Both the position numbers and the translations under genes were made by a program. The notes beneath the pieces are model-generated. The model made no database searches. It saw only the letters and a program-made list of their open reading frames with translations, and was not told where the DNA came from. Below, in pieces: positions 16,648-25,511 of a stretch of 64,000 bases of DNA. Numbering within the stretch: the first letter of the stretch is position 1; every line of letters starts with the position of its first letter. Origin of the DNA: Planococcus sp. ISL-109 (GTDB lineage Bacteria; Bacillota; Bacilli; Bacillales_A; Planococcaceae); contig NZ_JAGGPW010000014.1 of assembly GCF_018613655.1 (NCBI RefSeq), positions 62,001-126,000 of the forward strand. The letters run 5' to 3'.

Positions 16648-17181
16648 TTATGAGATTCCGGTAAGGGCGCCGTATAATAAGGCGAGTCCGATTACCAGTG
16701 CGGGGTGAAGCTTCCATTTTTCCAGCATCAGGTAGCTGACAATCATGAGGATCGCCGTTTGGACGCCGCCGAGTGCGGCTTCCGAAGTCAGGATAAAGTC
16801 GAGCGTCATGACGCCGATCAACACAGCAATGACGGGCTTGACGACTTTTGAAATATTTTTCACTTCGCGTGAATCTTTGTATTTGAAGAGAATAGCCATG
16901 AGCGCAATCATCAAGATCAATGACGGAGCAACAGCGCCGAACAAGCCGACGATGGCACCGAGTATGCCGCCTTCGGCATAGCCGATATAGCCAGCCATTT
17001 TTGTGGCGATCGGCCCCGGCAAAGCGTTGCCGATCGCCAACACTTCACTGAACTCCTGTGTATTCATCCAGCCATAACGGCCGACGACTTCCCTTTCGAC
17101 GAGCGGGATTGATGCTGGCCCGCCGCCGTAGCCAAGAATGCCGGGAATGAAAAATGCCAGGAAAATCTGCCAGTAAATCAT
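16648..17181 (-). CDS. Short-chain chromate-transporter-family (CHR) protein, second half of pair
   Basis: A 177-residue CHR-domain membrane protein with about six hydrophobic segments and the conserved GILGYGGGPASIPLVEREVV and LPGPIATKMAGYIGY motifs. Short-chain CHR proteins act as pairs. This one overlaps its partner by four bases (ATGA), so the two are co-translated. B. subtilis YwrA/YwrB form a similar pair next to the YwrD gamma-glutamyltransferase-like protein. The native substrate may be an organic or inorganic anion rather than chromate; that is inference from the operon. Confidence 0.88.
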   Translation of the reverse strand: MIYWQIFLAFFIPGILGYGGGPASIPLVEREVVGRYGWMNTQEFSEVLAIGNALPGPIATKMAGYIGYAEGGILGAIVGLFGAVAPSLILMIALMAILFKYKDSREVKNISKVVKPVIAVLIGVMTLDFILTSEAALGGVQTAILMIVSYLMLEKWKLHPALVIGLALLYGALTGIS

Positions 17182-17747
17182 TTTTGGCTCACCGTCCTTT
17201 TAATGAATGGTACAAGAACCATGAGAATCAAACCGGCAATCAGGAATGCCGGATGGACGCCGAGCACTTCAAGCAGAACGATCGACAGGACGATTAATAG
17301 AATTGCCCGGCCACGCCCGAGTGCTGCTTCAGATTGCTGGATGAAGTTCCAGGTCAAGACGCCGAGCATAACGGCGACGACCGGAACGACCGCGTTCGAC
17401 ATATTCGCCACCCACGGCAGGTCTTTGTAATTCTGCAATAAACCGAGGAGCAGAATCATCATCGCCACGGTCGGAAGAATCGATGCCGCGAGTGCAATCA
17501 AACAGCCGCGCAATCCCGCCACACGGTAGCCGATATAGCCAGCGAGCTTGGTCGCAATCGGCCCGGGCATCGTATTCGCGAGTGCGATCGTATCGCCATA
17601 ATCGTCATCCGTCATCCAGCCGAAACGGTCTACGACATCGCGCTGCATGATGGGAATAACTGCCGGGCCGCCGCCGAAGCCGAGCATCCCAGCGCGGAAG
17701 AACGCCATCGTGAGGTCAATCGATTTGACGGCTTGCTCGTTTACCAA
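17178..17747 (-). CDS. Short-chain chromate-transporter-family (CHR) protein, first half of pair
   Basis: CHR-domain membrane protein, 189 residues if translated from TTG 17747. It has the signature FFRAGMLGFGGGPAVIPIMQ near the start and TMPGPIATKLAGYIGYRVAG about 50 residues later. The TTG overlaps the stop codon of the upstream ggt-like gene by three bases and follows GGATGGGG, so translation is probably coupled. A still longer in-frame extension to 17816 lies wholly inside ggt and is unlikely. It pairs with the next CHR gene; no chromate-responsive ChrB regulator is present here. Confidence 0.85.
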   Translation of the reverse strand: MVNEQAVKSIDLTMAFFRAGMLGFGGGPAVIPIMQRDVVDRFGWMTDDDYGDTIALANTMPGPIATKLAGYIGYRVAGLRGCLIALAASILPTVAMMILLLGLLQNYKDLPWVANMSNAVVPVVAVMLGVLTWNFIQQSEAALGRGRAILLIVLSIVLLEVLGVHPAFLIAGLILMVLVPFIKRTVSQK

Positions 17748-19345
17748 ACAGCTATCGCCCCATCCGTCCGGGATTCCGTGCCGCCTGACAGCACCCCTGT
17801 TTTCGGGTCGCGCCAAATGATTTGGCCGCGGCCGAACACGCCGCTATCGGCCATCACTTCGACGTCATGCCCTTTGCGCTGAAGCTGCTGCGCGAGATAG
17901 TTCGGGAATTCCGCTTCGACGGTGATTTTCTTGCCGCCCATCCACTGCCAGCGCGGCATATCGAGCGCCGCCTGCGGGTTGAGCAGATAGTCGATGGTGT
18001 TCGTGACCACTTGGAAATGGCCTTGAGGCTGCATATAGCCGCCCATCACGCCGAATGGCCCCACCGCTTCATTACCTTTTGTCAAAAAGCCTGGAATGAT
18101 TGTGTGGAACGTGCGCTTACCCGGCTTTAACGCATTCGGGTGAGTTTCATCAAGCGAGAAATCAGCGCCGCGGTTTTGTAGGCCGATGCCTGTTCCCGGG
18201 ATGACGATACCGGAGCCGAAGCCCATGTAATTGCTTTGGATGTAAGAGATCATATTGCCTTCTTCATCAGCTGCCGCCAAATAAACCGTGCCGCCTTTTG
18301 GCAGTTCGTACGCTTGCGGGTCGAGTGCCTCGTCGCCAATTTCCTTGGCGCGGCTCGCCGCATAATCGTCGGACAATAAATGTTCGGCCGTTACCGGCAT
18401 GTCTTGTTGTTCGGTGATGTACGCCTGTCCGTCCGTAAAGGCCAGTTTCATCGCTTCGATCTGCTGGTGATACGTATGGGCATTCTGCCATAGCGGTTCA
18501 TCCAGTTGCTTGAAGATGTTAAGCGCCATTTGCGCGACCATGCCTTGGCCGTTCGGCGGGATTTCCCATACTTCGTGCCCTTTATAGCTGGTCGAAATCG
18601 GCTTGACCCATTCCGGCTTGTACGCCGCAAGGTCCGCTTTTTTGAGGAAACCACCGTGCTCGGTCATGAAGCTATCGATTTTGTCTGCCAGTTCGCCTTC
18701 GTAAAAAGCTTTCGCATCGGTGTCGCCGATTTTGCGTAGCGTGTCGGCGTGGCCCGGAGATTTCCACATTTCGCCGATTTCGGGCGCACGGCCATCAGGA
18801 GCGAAGGTTTCGAACCAGGCTTCAAACTCTTTATCGGTGAAGGTTTTTTTGAAGGTGTCATATGCTTTTTTCCAAAACTTGCCGAGTATCGGCGTCAGTG
18901 GGTAACCTTCTTCCGCGTAGCGGATTGCCGGCTCTAATGTTTCCGCGAGCGACAGTTTGCCAAAGCGCTTCGATAGCTCCGCCCATGCGGCTGGGACGCC
19001 GGGTACTGTAATCGGCACCAATCCGTGTGTCGGCATTTTATCGTAGCCTTTCGCTTTCACTGCTTCGATCGTCAGTTCCTGCGGAGACTGGCCGGATGCA
19101 TTCAAACCATGCAATTCGCCTTTGACCCAAACGAGTGCGAACGCATCTCCGCCGATTCCGTTTGATGTCGGTTCGACGACCGTCAATGTCGCGGCTGTCG
19201 CAATCGCCGCATCGATGGCGTTGCCGCCTTTTTTCAAAATTTCAAGTCCTGTCTGTGCTGCAAGCGGCTGTGATGTCGCCACCATGCCTTTTTTGCCGAA
19301 TACGGTATGGCGCTTTCCTGGATGCGGATGATTCAAATAATCCAT
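17741..19345 (-). CDS. ywrD: Gamma-glutamyltransferase-like Ntn hydrolase, YwrD type, without signal peptide
   Basis: GGT-family proenzyme of 534 residues that self-cleaves before a catalytic threonine. The candidate nucleophile lies in GGTVYLAAADEEGN, followed by IQSNYMGFGSGIVIPGTGIG, as in YwrD-type proteins. Early motifs MVATSQPLAAQTGLEILKKG and GGNAIDAAIATAATLTVVEP are typical of the family. There is no signal peptide, so it is probably cytoplasmic, unlike the secreted glutathione-degrading Ggt. Expected activity: hydrolysis or transfer of gamma-glutamyl groups. The ATG at 19345 follows GGGAGGAA. It is the first gene of a six-gene operon with the CHR pair and tctCBA and is divergent from a LysR regulator. 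Confidence 0.9.
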   Translation of the reverse strand: MDYLNHPHPGKRHTVFGKKGMVATSQPLAAQTGLEILKKGGNAIDAAIATAATLTVVEPTSNGIGGDAFALVWVKGELHGLNASGQSPQELTIEAVKAKGYDKMPTHGLVPITVPGVPAAWAELSKRFGKLSLAETLEPAIRYAEEGYPLTPILGKFWKKAYDTFKKTFTDKEFEAWFETFAPDGRAPEIGEMWKSPGHADTLRKIGDTDAKAFYEGELADKIDSFMTEHGGFLKKADLAAYKPEWVKPISTSYKGHEVWEIPPNGQGMVAQMALNIFKQLDEPLWQNAHTYHQQIEAMKLAFTDGQAYITEQQDMPVTAEHLLSDDYAASRAKEIGDEALDPQAYELPKGGTVYLAAADEEGNMISYIQSNYMGFGSGIVIPGTGIGLQNRGADFSLDETHPNALKPGKRTFHTIIPGFLTKGNEAVGPFGVMGGYMQPQGHFQVVTNTIDYLLNPQAALDMPRWQWMGGKKITVEAEFPNYLAQQLQRKGHDVEVMADSGVFGRGQIIWRDPKTGVLSGGTESRTDGAIAVW

Positions 19346-19506
19346 GTGTGTTCCTCCCAAAGTTTTTTCATTCGATTGTATAAAATTTCATGATATCGAA
19401 TAAAAATGTTATTTTTGTATTATTCAAATTTTACTAAAATCTAATTGATAAGTAAAATTAAATATGTTTAATGGTATGATTAATAAAACTCATCGGAGGT
19501 GCATTA
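19346..19506. promoter_or_regulatory. Divergent promoter region between the ggt-like operon and lysR
   Basis: 161 bp of very AT-rich DNA between divergent genes. LysR regulators normally bind such shared regions. Candidate dyads with alternating A/T exist, but no single T-N11-A site stands out by eye. Confidence 0.55.
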
Positions 19507-20436
19507 ATGGACCACAAACTAGCGATTTTCGTCACGACAGCTGAGCAAAAAAGCTTTACCCGCGCGGCCGAACTGCTTCACATGACACCTTCTGCCATTT
19601 CCTTAAGCATCAAGGCGCTGGAGAAAAAGCTCGGGGTCCGCTTGTTCGACCGCAGCAATAAATACGTCCAGCTGACCGATGCCGGGCAAGTGACGTATGG
19701 ACAGGCGAAAGAAATCCTCTTGAAATACGATCAATTAAAGCTTGCCTTGATGGAACTCGAACCGTCGACGGCGATGCCCTTATCGATCGGAGCCGCCTAC
19801 ACGTTCGGCGAATACTTTTTGCCGGCCATCATTTACGCGTTCAATAAACGCCACCCGAACGTCACACCGAACATCACCATCCATAATTCCAAAACAATCA
19901 TCGAACAAACCCATAAGCAGGAACTCGATATCGGGTTTATCGTCGAAGGGGAAGCGAGCAGTACGGAAGTCGACATCGAATTGTTCACAGAAGAAGAGAT
20001 GGTCATCATCGCACCGCCGAACCATCCGATTATCCGCAATACGCAAGTCGATCGCCACTTGCTCGAGGCGGAGACGTGGATCATCCGCGAGCCCGGTTCC
20101 GGAACGCGCGACGTCACCGACAAACTGTTCGCCCAGCTCGGCATCGCACCGAAAAAAGTGATGAGCTTCGGCAGCTCGCAGACCATCAAAGAATCGGTTG
20201 CGCTCGGACTCGGCATTTCCTATCTGTCGGAATCCACCGTCAAAAGCGAAACGAAAGCCGGTACGATCGGCGCCATCTGCCTGTCGGATTTCCCGAACAA
20301 AAGCCGCTTCCATTACATCACCCACCGCTCCAGCTTCCATACAAAGGCGGCCCAGCAGTTTCTCGACTTTCTCCAATCCTATGTAATGGATGAGAAAGTG
20401 TCGGTGCATACGAAAAAGCGGCTATCGGAATTCTAA
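19507..20436 (+). CDS. LysR-family transcriptional regulator
   Basis: A 309-residue regulator with the N-terminal winged helix (FTRAAELLHMTPSAISLSIK at residues ~17-36) and a C-terminal LysR substrate-binding domain starting near residue 90, including the typical EPGSGTRDVTDKLF loop. This loop resembles CysL/CbbR-type effector domains. Divergent orientation from the ggt-chr-chr-tctCBA operon across 161 bp makes it the probable activator of that operon, with the transported carboxylate or its product as effector. The ATG follows GGAGGT. Confidence 0.9.
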   Translation: MDHKLAIFVTTAEQKSFTRAAELLHMTPSAISLSIKALEKKLGVRLFDRSNKYVQLTDAGQVTYGQAKEILLKYDQLKLALMELEPSTAMPLSIGAAYTFGEYFLPAIIYAFNKRHPNVTPNITIHNSKTIIEQTHKQELDIGFIVEGEASSTEVDIELFTEEEMVIIAPPNHPIIRNTQVDRHLLEAETWIIREPGSGTRDVTDKLFAQLGIAPKKVMSFGSSQTIKESVALGLGISYLSESTVKSETKAGTIGAICLSDFPNKSRFHYITHRSSFHTKAAQQFLDFLQSYVMDEKVSVHTKKRLSEF

Positions 20437-21026
20437 TGAAGTTTTCTTCTATATAAAGAGAAGTTTAGCGGCGCAAAGAGCATATGGCCCATCTACGCGA
20501 CATCGTCCAGCTGAAACTTAGTTGATGCAAAAAACCGGAAACTCCCGTAATAATAAATTTTATGATTTTACTATTTCAAAATAATAATTATGACTAAAAT
20601 AGCATTTATTAAGCCAAAAGAGATAAAACAATGTCTGAAACAGAATATCTTTGAATAGAATAAATCCTAGCAGATTTTCGCTTGAAAACCGCGTAAACAC
20701 TGGATTCCTCTAGCTCATTTGTCACTTGGACAAGAAATCTCTCCTTCAGATGAGGGAATTTCTCTCTCAGTGAAAAATGAGTAAATATCCCCAATTTAAT
20801 TCGGATTTTTCTGAAAACGCTTACTTCTTTTTGGTGTAATTCTCCAATTTTCATTGAAAAAGCTAGAATTCTCTCGTTCTGCGGGTAACGCACCCCTCCT
20901 ACTTTTAACAGAAATATCACTTTTTTATCAAAGCGGTTTGTCTATTCTGAAAATTAGTTTGTCGAAATAGTGAAAAGCGTGTATTCTCGAGGGAACAGTT
21001 TTACTAAATGAAGGAGGAATTTCACA
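20437..21026. other. 590-bp region without a convincing gene
   Basis: AT-rich. A 103-codon open frame exists on the minus strand (20609-20920), but it has a GTG start without a ribosome binding site and no recognised similarity, so it is not annotated as a gene. A catabolite-repression-like site lies at 20812-20825 and AAGGAGGAA precedes the transporter start at 21027. Nothing else was recognised. Confidence 0.5.
20812..20825 (+). promoter_or_regulatory. Candidate cre (CcpA) site upstream of the OFA transporter
   Basis: TGAAAACGCTTACT matches the cre consensus TGWAANCGNTNWCA at 13 of 14 positions. It is about 200 nt upstream of the transporter start, so it would be relevant only if the promoter lies nearby. 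Confidence 0.4.
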
Positions 21027-22310
21027 ATGCATACTAACAAGAACAGATGGCTGATCGCGTTATCCGCCATCGCCATCCAATTGTCGATCGGTGCTGCTTA
21101 TGCCTACAGTGTTTATACAAGACCTATCAGTGAAGCGATGGGCTGGTCACCGACAGAAATTACATATGCCTTCACTATCATGATGGCGCTCGGTGGTATT
21201 TCCGCAGCATTCTTCGGCGGCTTTGTCGAAAAGAACGGGCCACGTAAATCCGCCATGGTGGCAGCAGTGCTGTTCGGTCTCGGACAAGCAGGCGCCGGAT
21301 TCGCGACACAAATCGATTCTCTCCCACTGTTTCTTCTTACATACGGCTTTATGAGCGGGATGGGGCTTGGTGTCGGCTATATCGCGCCAATCTCCACACT
21401 CGTCAAATGGTTCCCTGACCGCCGCGGTTTGGCGACGGGCATGGCCGTTATGGGCTTCGGCGCCGGTGCACTCATCACCGCCCCGGTCGCAGCCAACCTG
21501 ATCGACTCGGTCGGTGTTACGACGACCTTCTATATTCTCGGAATCAGCTATTTCATCTTAATCTCCATTGGTGCTTCTTATATCGCGCCGCCGCCTAAAG
21601 GCTGGATGCCTCAAGGCATGGAAGCGGATATTGCTTCAGGCAAGAAAGTGATGAAAAAAGACTTGTCGCAGATGACAGCAAGAGAAGCGGTCAAAACACG
21701 CCGCTTCTGGATGCTATGGTCGATGATGCTCATCAATGTCAGCGCTGGGATCATGATCATTTCGGTCGCTTCCCCGATGGCGCAGGAAATGGTTGGCTTA
21801 ACAGCTGCCGGTGCCGCGACGCTCGTCGGCATCATGGGTATTTTTAACGGTGGCGGACGCCTAGGCTGGGCAGCGATTTCCGATTACATCGGACGCCCGA
21901 CTGTGTTCATGCTATTCTTTATCATTCAAATCGTTGCGTTCCTTATGCTTCCGGGCATTACGAACGTCATCATTTTCCAAATCTTCATCTTGCTCATCGT
22001 CAGCTGCTACGGCGGCGGCTTCTCGAACTTGCCGGCGTTCATCGGCGATATGTTCGGCACAAGACAGCTTGGCGCCATCCACGGCTACTTGCTGACGACC
22101 TGGTCTCTTGGCGGCATCATCGGGCCAGCGATCGTTTCACAAGTATATTCAGCTACTAACAGCTATGTTCCGGTATTTTATATCTTCGTCGTCCTCGTTT
22201 CCATTGCGCTCGTCTTATCTCTATTGATCCGCATGGACATCCGTCGCGTCGAACGCAATTACGAAAAAGAAGAAACAGTGCGCACATCGCAACAAACCGT
22301 TTCTTCTTAA
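21027..22310 (+). CDS. OFA-family MFS transporter (oxalate/formate antiporter type)
   Basis: A 427-residue major facilitator protein with 12 predicted helices. The N-terminal segment SIGAAYAYSVYTRPISEAMGW and the TM4-5 region GMGLGVGYIAPISTLVKWFP are hallmarks of the OFA (oxalate:formate antiporter) subfamily, which also includes pyruvate/lactate-type carriers. The substrate is therefore a small carboxylate at best. It has its own ribosome binding site (GAAGGAGGAA) and terminator and no metabolic partner gene next to it. Confidence 0.88.
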   Translation: MHTNKNRWLIALSAIAIQLSIGAAYAYSVYTRPISEAMGWSPTEITYAFTIMMALGGISAAFFGGFVEKNGPRKSAMVAAVLFGLGQAGAGFATQIDSLPLFLLTYGFMSGMGLGVGYIAPISTLVKWFPDRRGLATGMAVMGFGAGALITAPVAANLIDSVGVTTTFYILGISYFILISIGASYIAPPPKGWMPQGMEADIASGKKVMKKDLSQMTAREAVKTRRFWMLWSMMLINVSAGIMIISVASPMAQEMVGLTAAGAATLVGIMGIFNGGGRLGWAAISDYIGRPTVFMLFFIIQIVAFLMLPGITNVIIFQIFILLIVSCYGGGFSNLPAFIGDMFGTRQLGAIHGYLLTTWSLGGIIGPAIVSQVYSATNSYVPVFYIFVVLVSIALVLSLLIRMDIRRVERNYEKEETVRTSQQTVSS

Positions 22311-22318
22311 GCTATACG

Positions 22319-22357
22319 AAAGCCCTGGAAAAGGATCTCTTTTCCAGGGCTTTTTTT
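22319..22357 (+). terminator. Terminator after the OFA transporter
   Basis: AAAGCCCTGGAAAA pairs with TTTTCCAGGGCTTT across a short loop and is followed by seven T on the plus strand. It also lies just beyond the minus-strand nosF stop and may serve both genes. Confidence 0.9.
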
Positions 22358-22370
22358 GGTTTCTTCTATA

Positions 22371-22949
22371 CTACAACTTTACTATCCGGTCCGCCGCTTC
22401 TTCTGCGAAGCGCTCGAGATGCGTCGTGAACAAAATGGTTTTGCCAAGTGCCCGCTCTTCTTCGAGAATATCCTGCAGCCGGGCAATCCATTCGACATCG
22501 AGCGCATTGGTCGGCTCATCGAGCAATAGGAGCGTTGCCGGACCGAGCAGGCATTGTGCGAGATTGAGGCGCTGGCGCATGCCTTTTGAGAAGCGGCTCA
22601 CTTTTTGGACCCTCACATCATACAAGCCAACGCGCCGCAGCACCCGCTCCTCTTCTGAAGCCGGCAGCTTCTTCAGCGCAGCAAGCAGATGGATCACTTC
22701 CCCTGCCCGAAGTTCCGGCGGAAACTGAAGTTCATCGGGCATGACATTGACCGTCTCATCGCCGCACCAATCGATCATGCCGGAAGTCGGCTCTTCTTCT
22801 TTTGTCAGCAGTCGCAAAAGCGTGCTTTTCCCGGCACCGTTCGCACCGGTCAAGGCGGTGATTTCTCCAGCTTTCAGCTCCAACTTCAGATCGCGGATGC
22901 CTTGCCCGCCTTTATAGACTTTTGTCAATCTGTCGACTTTGAGCCTCAT
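22371..22949 (-). CDS. nosF: ABC transporter ATP-binding protein, NosF-like
   Basis: A 192-residue ATPase with Walker A GANGAGKSTLLRL at about residues 34-46, the signature FSKGMRQRLNLAQ and Walker B LLLLDEPTNALD. With the NosY-like permease it forms the ABC exporter of Nos maturation systems, believed to energise copper or sulfur-species delivery for assembly of the N2O-reductase copper centres. Its ATG at 22949 follows AAAAGGAGG and overlaps the end of nosY by four bases. The usual partner enzyme NosZ is not in this window. Confidence 0.85.
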   Translation of the reverse strand: MRLKVDRLTKVYKGGQGIRDLKLELKAGEITALTGANGAGKSTLLRLLTKEEEPTSGMIDWCGDETVNVMPDELQFPPELRAGEVIHLLAALKKLPASEEERVLRRVGLYDVRVQKVSRFSKGMRQRLNLAQCLLGPATLLLLDEPTNALDVEWIARLQDILEEERALGKTILFTTHLERFAEEAADRIVKL

Positions 22950-23758
22950 GTTTGCCGTTTCCTCCTTTTCAATACGAACGCCGCGGATGCAAGCGGCAAT
23001 ATAATCCATGCCGCTGTGACCAGCACCGCAAGCAGCATTCCTCCAGGTGAGGTATAAAATGAAGTCAGTCCGTAAAACGCCGGCCCAAGCGCATCACCGT
23101 TTCCAGTCGCGAGGAAAAAGCAGAAGCGCACCCATTCGACCGGATTCACATGGATATTCATGATGATGAATGTTTTTACGAGATGTCCCGCTAGATACGT
23201 GCCGAGCGCCATCAGTCCATATGGGATGAGCAAAAGCCACGCGGCCCAAAACACCAGCGACAGCGCGAGCGCATGCAGCCGATTTTTCGCTATGGCCCCG
23301 ATCAGTAACGCCAGTGCCGCAAAAATGAAGATGAGCAGCATGGAGCTCATGAAATATACTCCCATGCCGGCAAGGGGGCCGGCAATTCCGCTGAGCAACA
23401 GCACTGCTCCGAGCGCCAACAGCACGATGAGCAAAAATGCAGTCGCAAGCGCCAAGTATTTGCCGGCAATATAGCGGCTCATCTTCATCGGGTAGGTTTT
23501 CAACAGCTGAAGCCAACCCGATTCGGCGTCCCCCGCGATGTTCATACTGCCGATTGTCAGCAAAAATAAGGGCAATAGGAACAATTGGACGTTGAACATG
23601 GCGGCTGCCTGCCGGCTGAATCCGGCGGATGGCGGAACGGCGAGCTGCTGTATCGTCATGACCGCCGCAAAAACGAAAACGAATAATAAGCCGACGAGTT
23701 GCAACCAGCGGCTCCTGAGCATTTGCCGCCATTCAAGCCGCGTAAAGCTGCCGTTCAA
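22946..23758 (-). CDS. nosY: ABC transporter permease, NosY-like
   Basis: A 270-residue ABC-2-type permease with about six hydrophobic segments and the N-terminal SFTRLEWRQMLRSRWLQLVG that NosY proteins show. It overlaps both neighbours by four bases (nosL before, nosF after), so the three are translationally coupled. Its role in copper-centre maturation is inferred from the company of NosD and NosL. Confidence 0.85.
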   Translation of the reverse strand: MNGSFTRLEWRQMLRSRWLQLVGLLFVFVFAAVMTIQQLAVPPSAGFSRQAAAMFNVQLFLLPLFLLTIGSMNIAGDAESGWLQLLKTYPMKMSRYIAGKYLALATAFLLIVLLALGAVLLLSGIAGPLAGMGVYFMSSMLLIFIFAALALLIGAIAKNRLHALALSLVFWAAWLLLIPYGLMALGTYLAGHLVKTFIIMNIHVNPVEWVRFCFFLATGNGDALGPAFYGLTSFYTSPGGMLLAVLVTAAWIILPLASAAFVLKRRKRQT

Positions 23759-24204
23759 TGGTGGTTCCCCCAGTCAAAGCCGTACAGATCTTCAAGCGTC
23801 AAAAGCTCCCCTTCGCGTCCTGAATCAAGCCATTCTTCTGCTGCCTGTTCGTCTTCAAACGCCAGCACGTGATAAGCCATCGGGGTCCACTCGTCCTTCG
23901 CGTAAACATACGCTGCCCGTTCGATATTGAGCCATTCATCCGTCACGGCGTCTTTGATGAAAGCCGCACCTAGCTCTGTCTGGTCCATTCCGTTAATGTG
24001 TTCAATGAGGCAGCCCAAATCGTCGAAAACGAAATGGTCGCCGTCCTGTTCGATCAATTGTCCCGCAAACTCTTCGTAAGTAATGCTCATATTGCAGACC
24101 GCGCAGACGTCCGTTTCGGCTTGGATGGCGCGCGGAGTAAGATCCGTTTCGCCGCAGCCGGCAAGTCCGATCACTGCGGCGATGATGAGTGCTATTTTTT
24201 TCAT
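23755..24204 (-). CDS. nosL: NosL-type copper chaperone lipoprotein, second copy
   Basis: A 149-residue lipoprotein with signal peptide MKKIALIIAAVIGLAGC (lipobox LAGC) and the NosL copper-binding motif C-x2-C-x-M seen as CAVCNM. The conserved DHFVFDDLGCLIEH segment follows. NosL binds Cu(I) outside the membrane and supplies copper to maturing cuproenzymes. It overlaps nosD and nosY by four bases each. The ATG at 24204 is chosen because a longer in-frame start would bury the signal peptide. Confidence 0.88.
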   Translation of the reverse strand: MKKIALIIAAVIGLAGCGETDLTPRAIQAETDVCAVCNMSITYEEFAGQLIEQDGDHFVFDDLGCLIEHINGMDQTELGAAFIKDAVTDEWLNIERAAYVYAKDEWTPMAYHVLAFEDEQAAEEWLDSGREGELLTLEDLYGFDWGNHH

Positions 24205-25475
24205 CCTGCGCTCTCCTTTCTCCAAATAAATGCTGCAAATGCCATGACGGCTGCACCAAGCACGAGCCGCCATAGCGAAACTGATGCCGATGTCTGTAAA
24301 TCCGACGGCGCTTCCATGAGCGGGCTGTTATCGATCAACACGAGGCTCGTGAGGCGGTTCATCTCACGGTCCATTTCGTTCAATAACACGACAGCCGGCG
24401 CTTCGGTGAAGTATTGATAGACCGGCTCCCTCACCATCCACTGCCCATAGCTTTGCATCGCCGTATAAGGTGTGTCGCCGTAGCCATCTTCGTCGAGGTC
24501 GAGCAATGCGGCATCGTCGTAATAATTGCCGGCTATCTGTCCGCCTCGGGCATCCGAGCGCAACTGAATGATATTGCCGGTGAATTCATTGCCTTTAGTC
24601 TTGTTGGTTTCTGCCGAGTTGATGAATTCCATGCCGATCTGGTTGCCGAAAAAGCGGTTGCCGGCGACTGTTGAGCCGCCCGTTTTTTGCAAAGACAAGC
24701 CGAGCGCATTACTGGTGATGCTGTTATCCGTCACTTCGATAGTGTCCGCATCATACAAAACGAGCCCGGAAGCGTTCGGCATTATATGCTCTTCGATGAT
24801 GTTCGAATGGATCCGGCTATCGTTGCTCATCATGAGCATGACACCGGTGACATTGCCCGAAAAGTGGTTGCCGGTGATTTGTACCTGCTCACTGTACATG
24901 AGGTGGACGCCGTAGCGGCTGTCCTGTATGCTGTTGCCGCTTGCACGGAGCCCTTTGGCGTGTTCGATATAAATGCCGTCCCGGACATTTCGGATTTCAT
25001 TGTCTGATACCTCGATATCTTCACTTTTATATAATGCAATGCCGTTTCCTTTATCGGAATAATGGCCGTCCGGGCCTTCAATCGAAAGCTCGCGCAAGAC
25101 CAGTTTTTTTGATCGGTGTACAGAAGCCGCTTGATCGGCGCCGATGATGCGGAGCCGTTCGACTGTGACATTGCTGCTGTCTTGAATCAACAAAGCGGTA
25201 TCGCCCTGTTCGATCTGGACGTTTCGGATGGCCACATTTTCCGTGTTCTCTATGGAAATCGCCGGCTTCTCCCCTTCTACCCGGAACACAGCTCCATCAG
25301 CGCCGTTTATCGTCAACGGCTTTTTTATCGTGATTGCTTCATTGTAAACGCCAGCTTCAAGCTCTATTACTGCACCTTCGGGAAGTGCATCGATTTTTTG
25401 CTGCAAACTTTCTTCCGCCTGCACTGCGCCAAGCGGCCACGACAAAAACAGCATCAGCAGGAGGAGCCGTTTCAT
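24201..25475 (-). CDS. nosD: NosD-type periplasmic beta-helix copper-maturation protein
   Basis: A 424-residue exported protein. It has a signal peptide (MKRLLLLMLFLSWPLGAVQA), a long parallel beta-helix with CASH-type repeats such as NVTVERLRI, GLRASGNSIQDSRYGVHLMY and NHFSGNVTGVMLMMSNDSRI, and a C-terminal membrane anchor (LVLGAAVMAFAAFIWRKE). NosD acts with NosFY in assembling copper sites. It overlaps the following nosL by four bases and begins 36 nt after the first nosL. Confidence 0.9.
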   Translation of the reverse strand: MKRLLLLMLFLSWPLGAVQAEESLQQKIDALPEGAVIELEAGVYNEAITIKKPLTINGADGAVFRVEGEKPAISIENTENVAIRNVQIEQGDTALLIQDSSNVTVERLRIIGADQAASVHRSKKLVLRELSIEGPDGHYSDKGNGIALYKSEDIEVSDNEIRNVRDGIYIEHAKGLRASGNSIQDSRYGVHLMYSEQVQITGNHFSGNVTGVMLMMSNDSRIHSNIIEEHIMPNASGLVLYDADTIEVTDNSITSNALGLSLQKTGGSTVAGNRFFGNQIGMEFINSAETNKTKGNEFTGNIIQLRSDARGGQIAGNYYDDAALLDLDEDGYGDTPYTAMQSYGQWMVREPVYQYFTEAPAVVLLNEMDREMNRLTSLVLIDNSPLMEAPSDLQTSASVSLWRLVLGAAVMAFAAFIWRKESAG

Positions 25476-25511
25476 AAAACTTCACTCCGTCCAGCTGAAT
25501 GCTTCTCCCGC

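Noticed and set aside
20609..20920. 103-codon minus-strand frame in the 590-bp gap before the OFA transporter
   Set aside because: GTG start without a ribosome binding site, no recognised similarity, AT-rich; kept only as a note.
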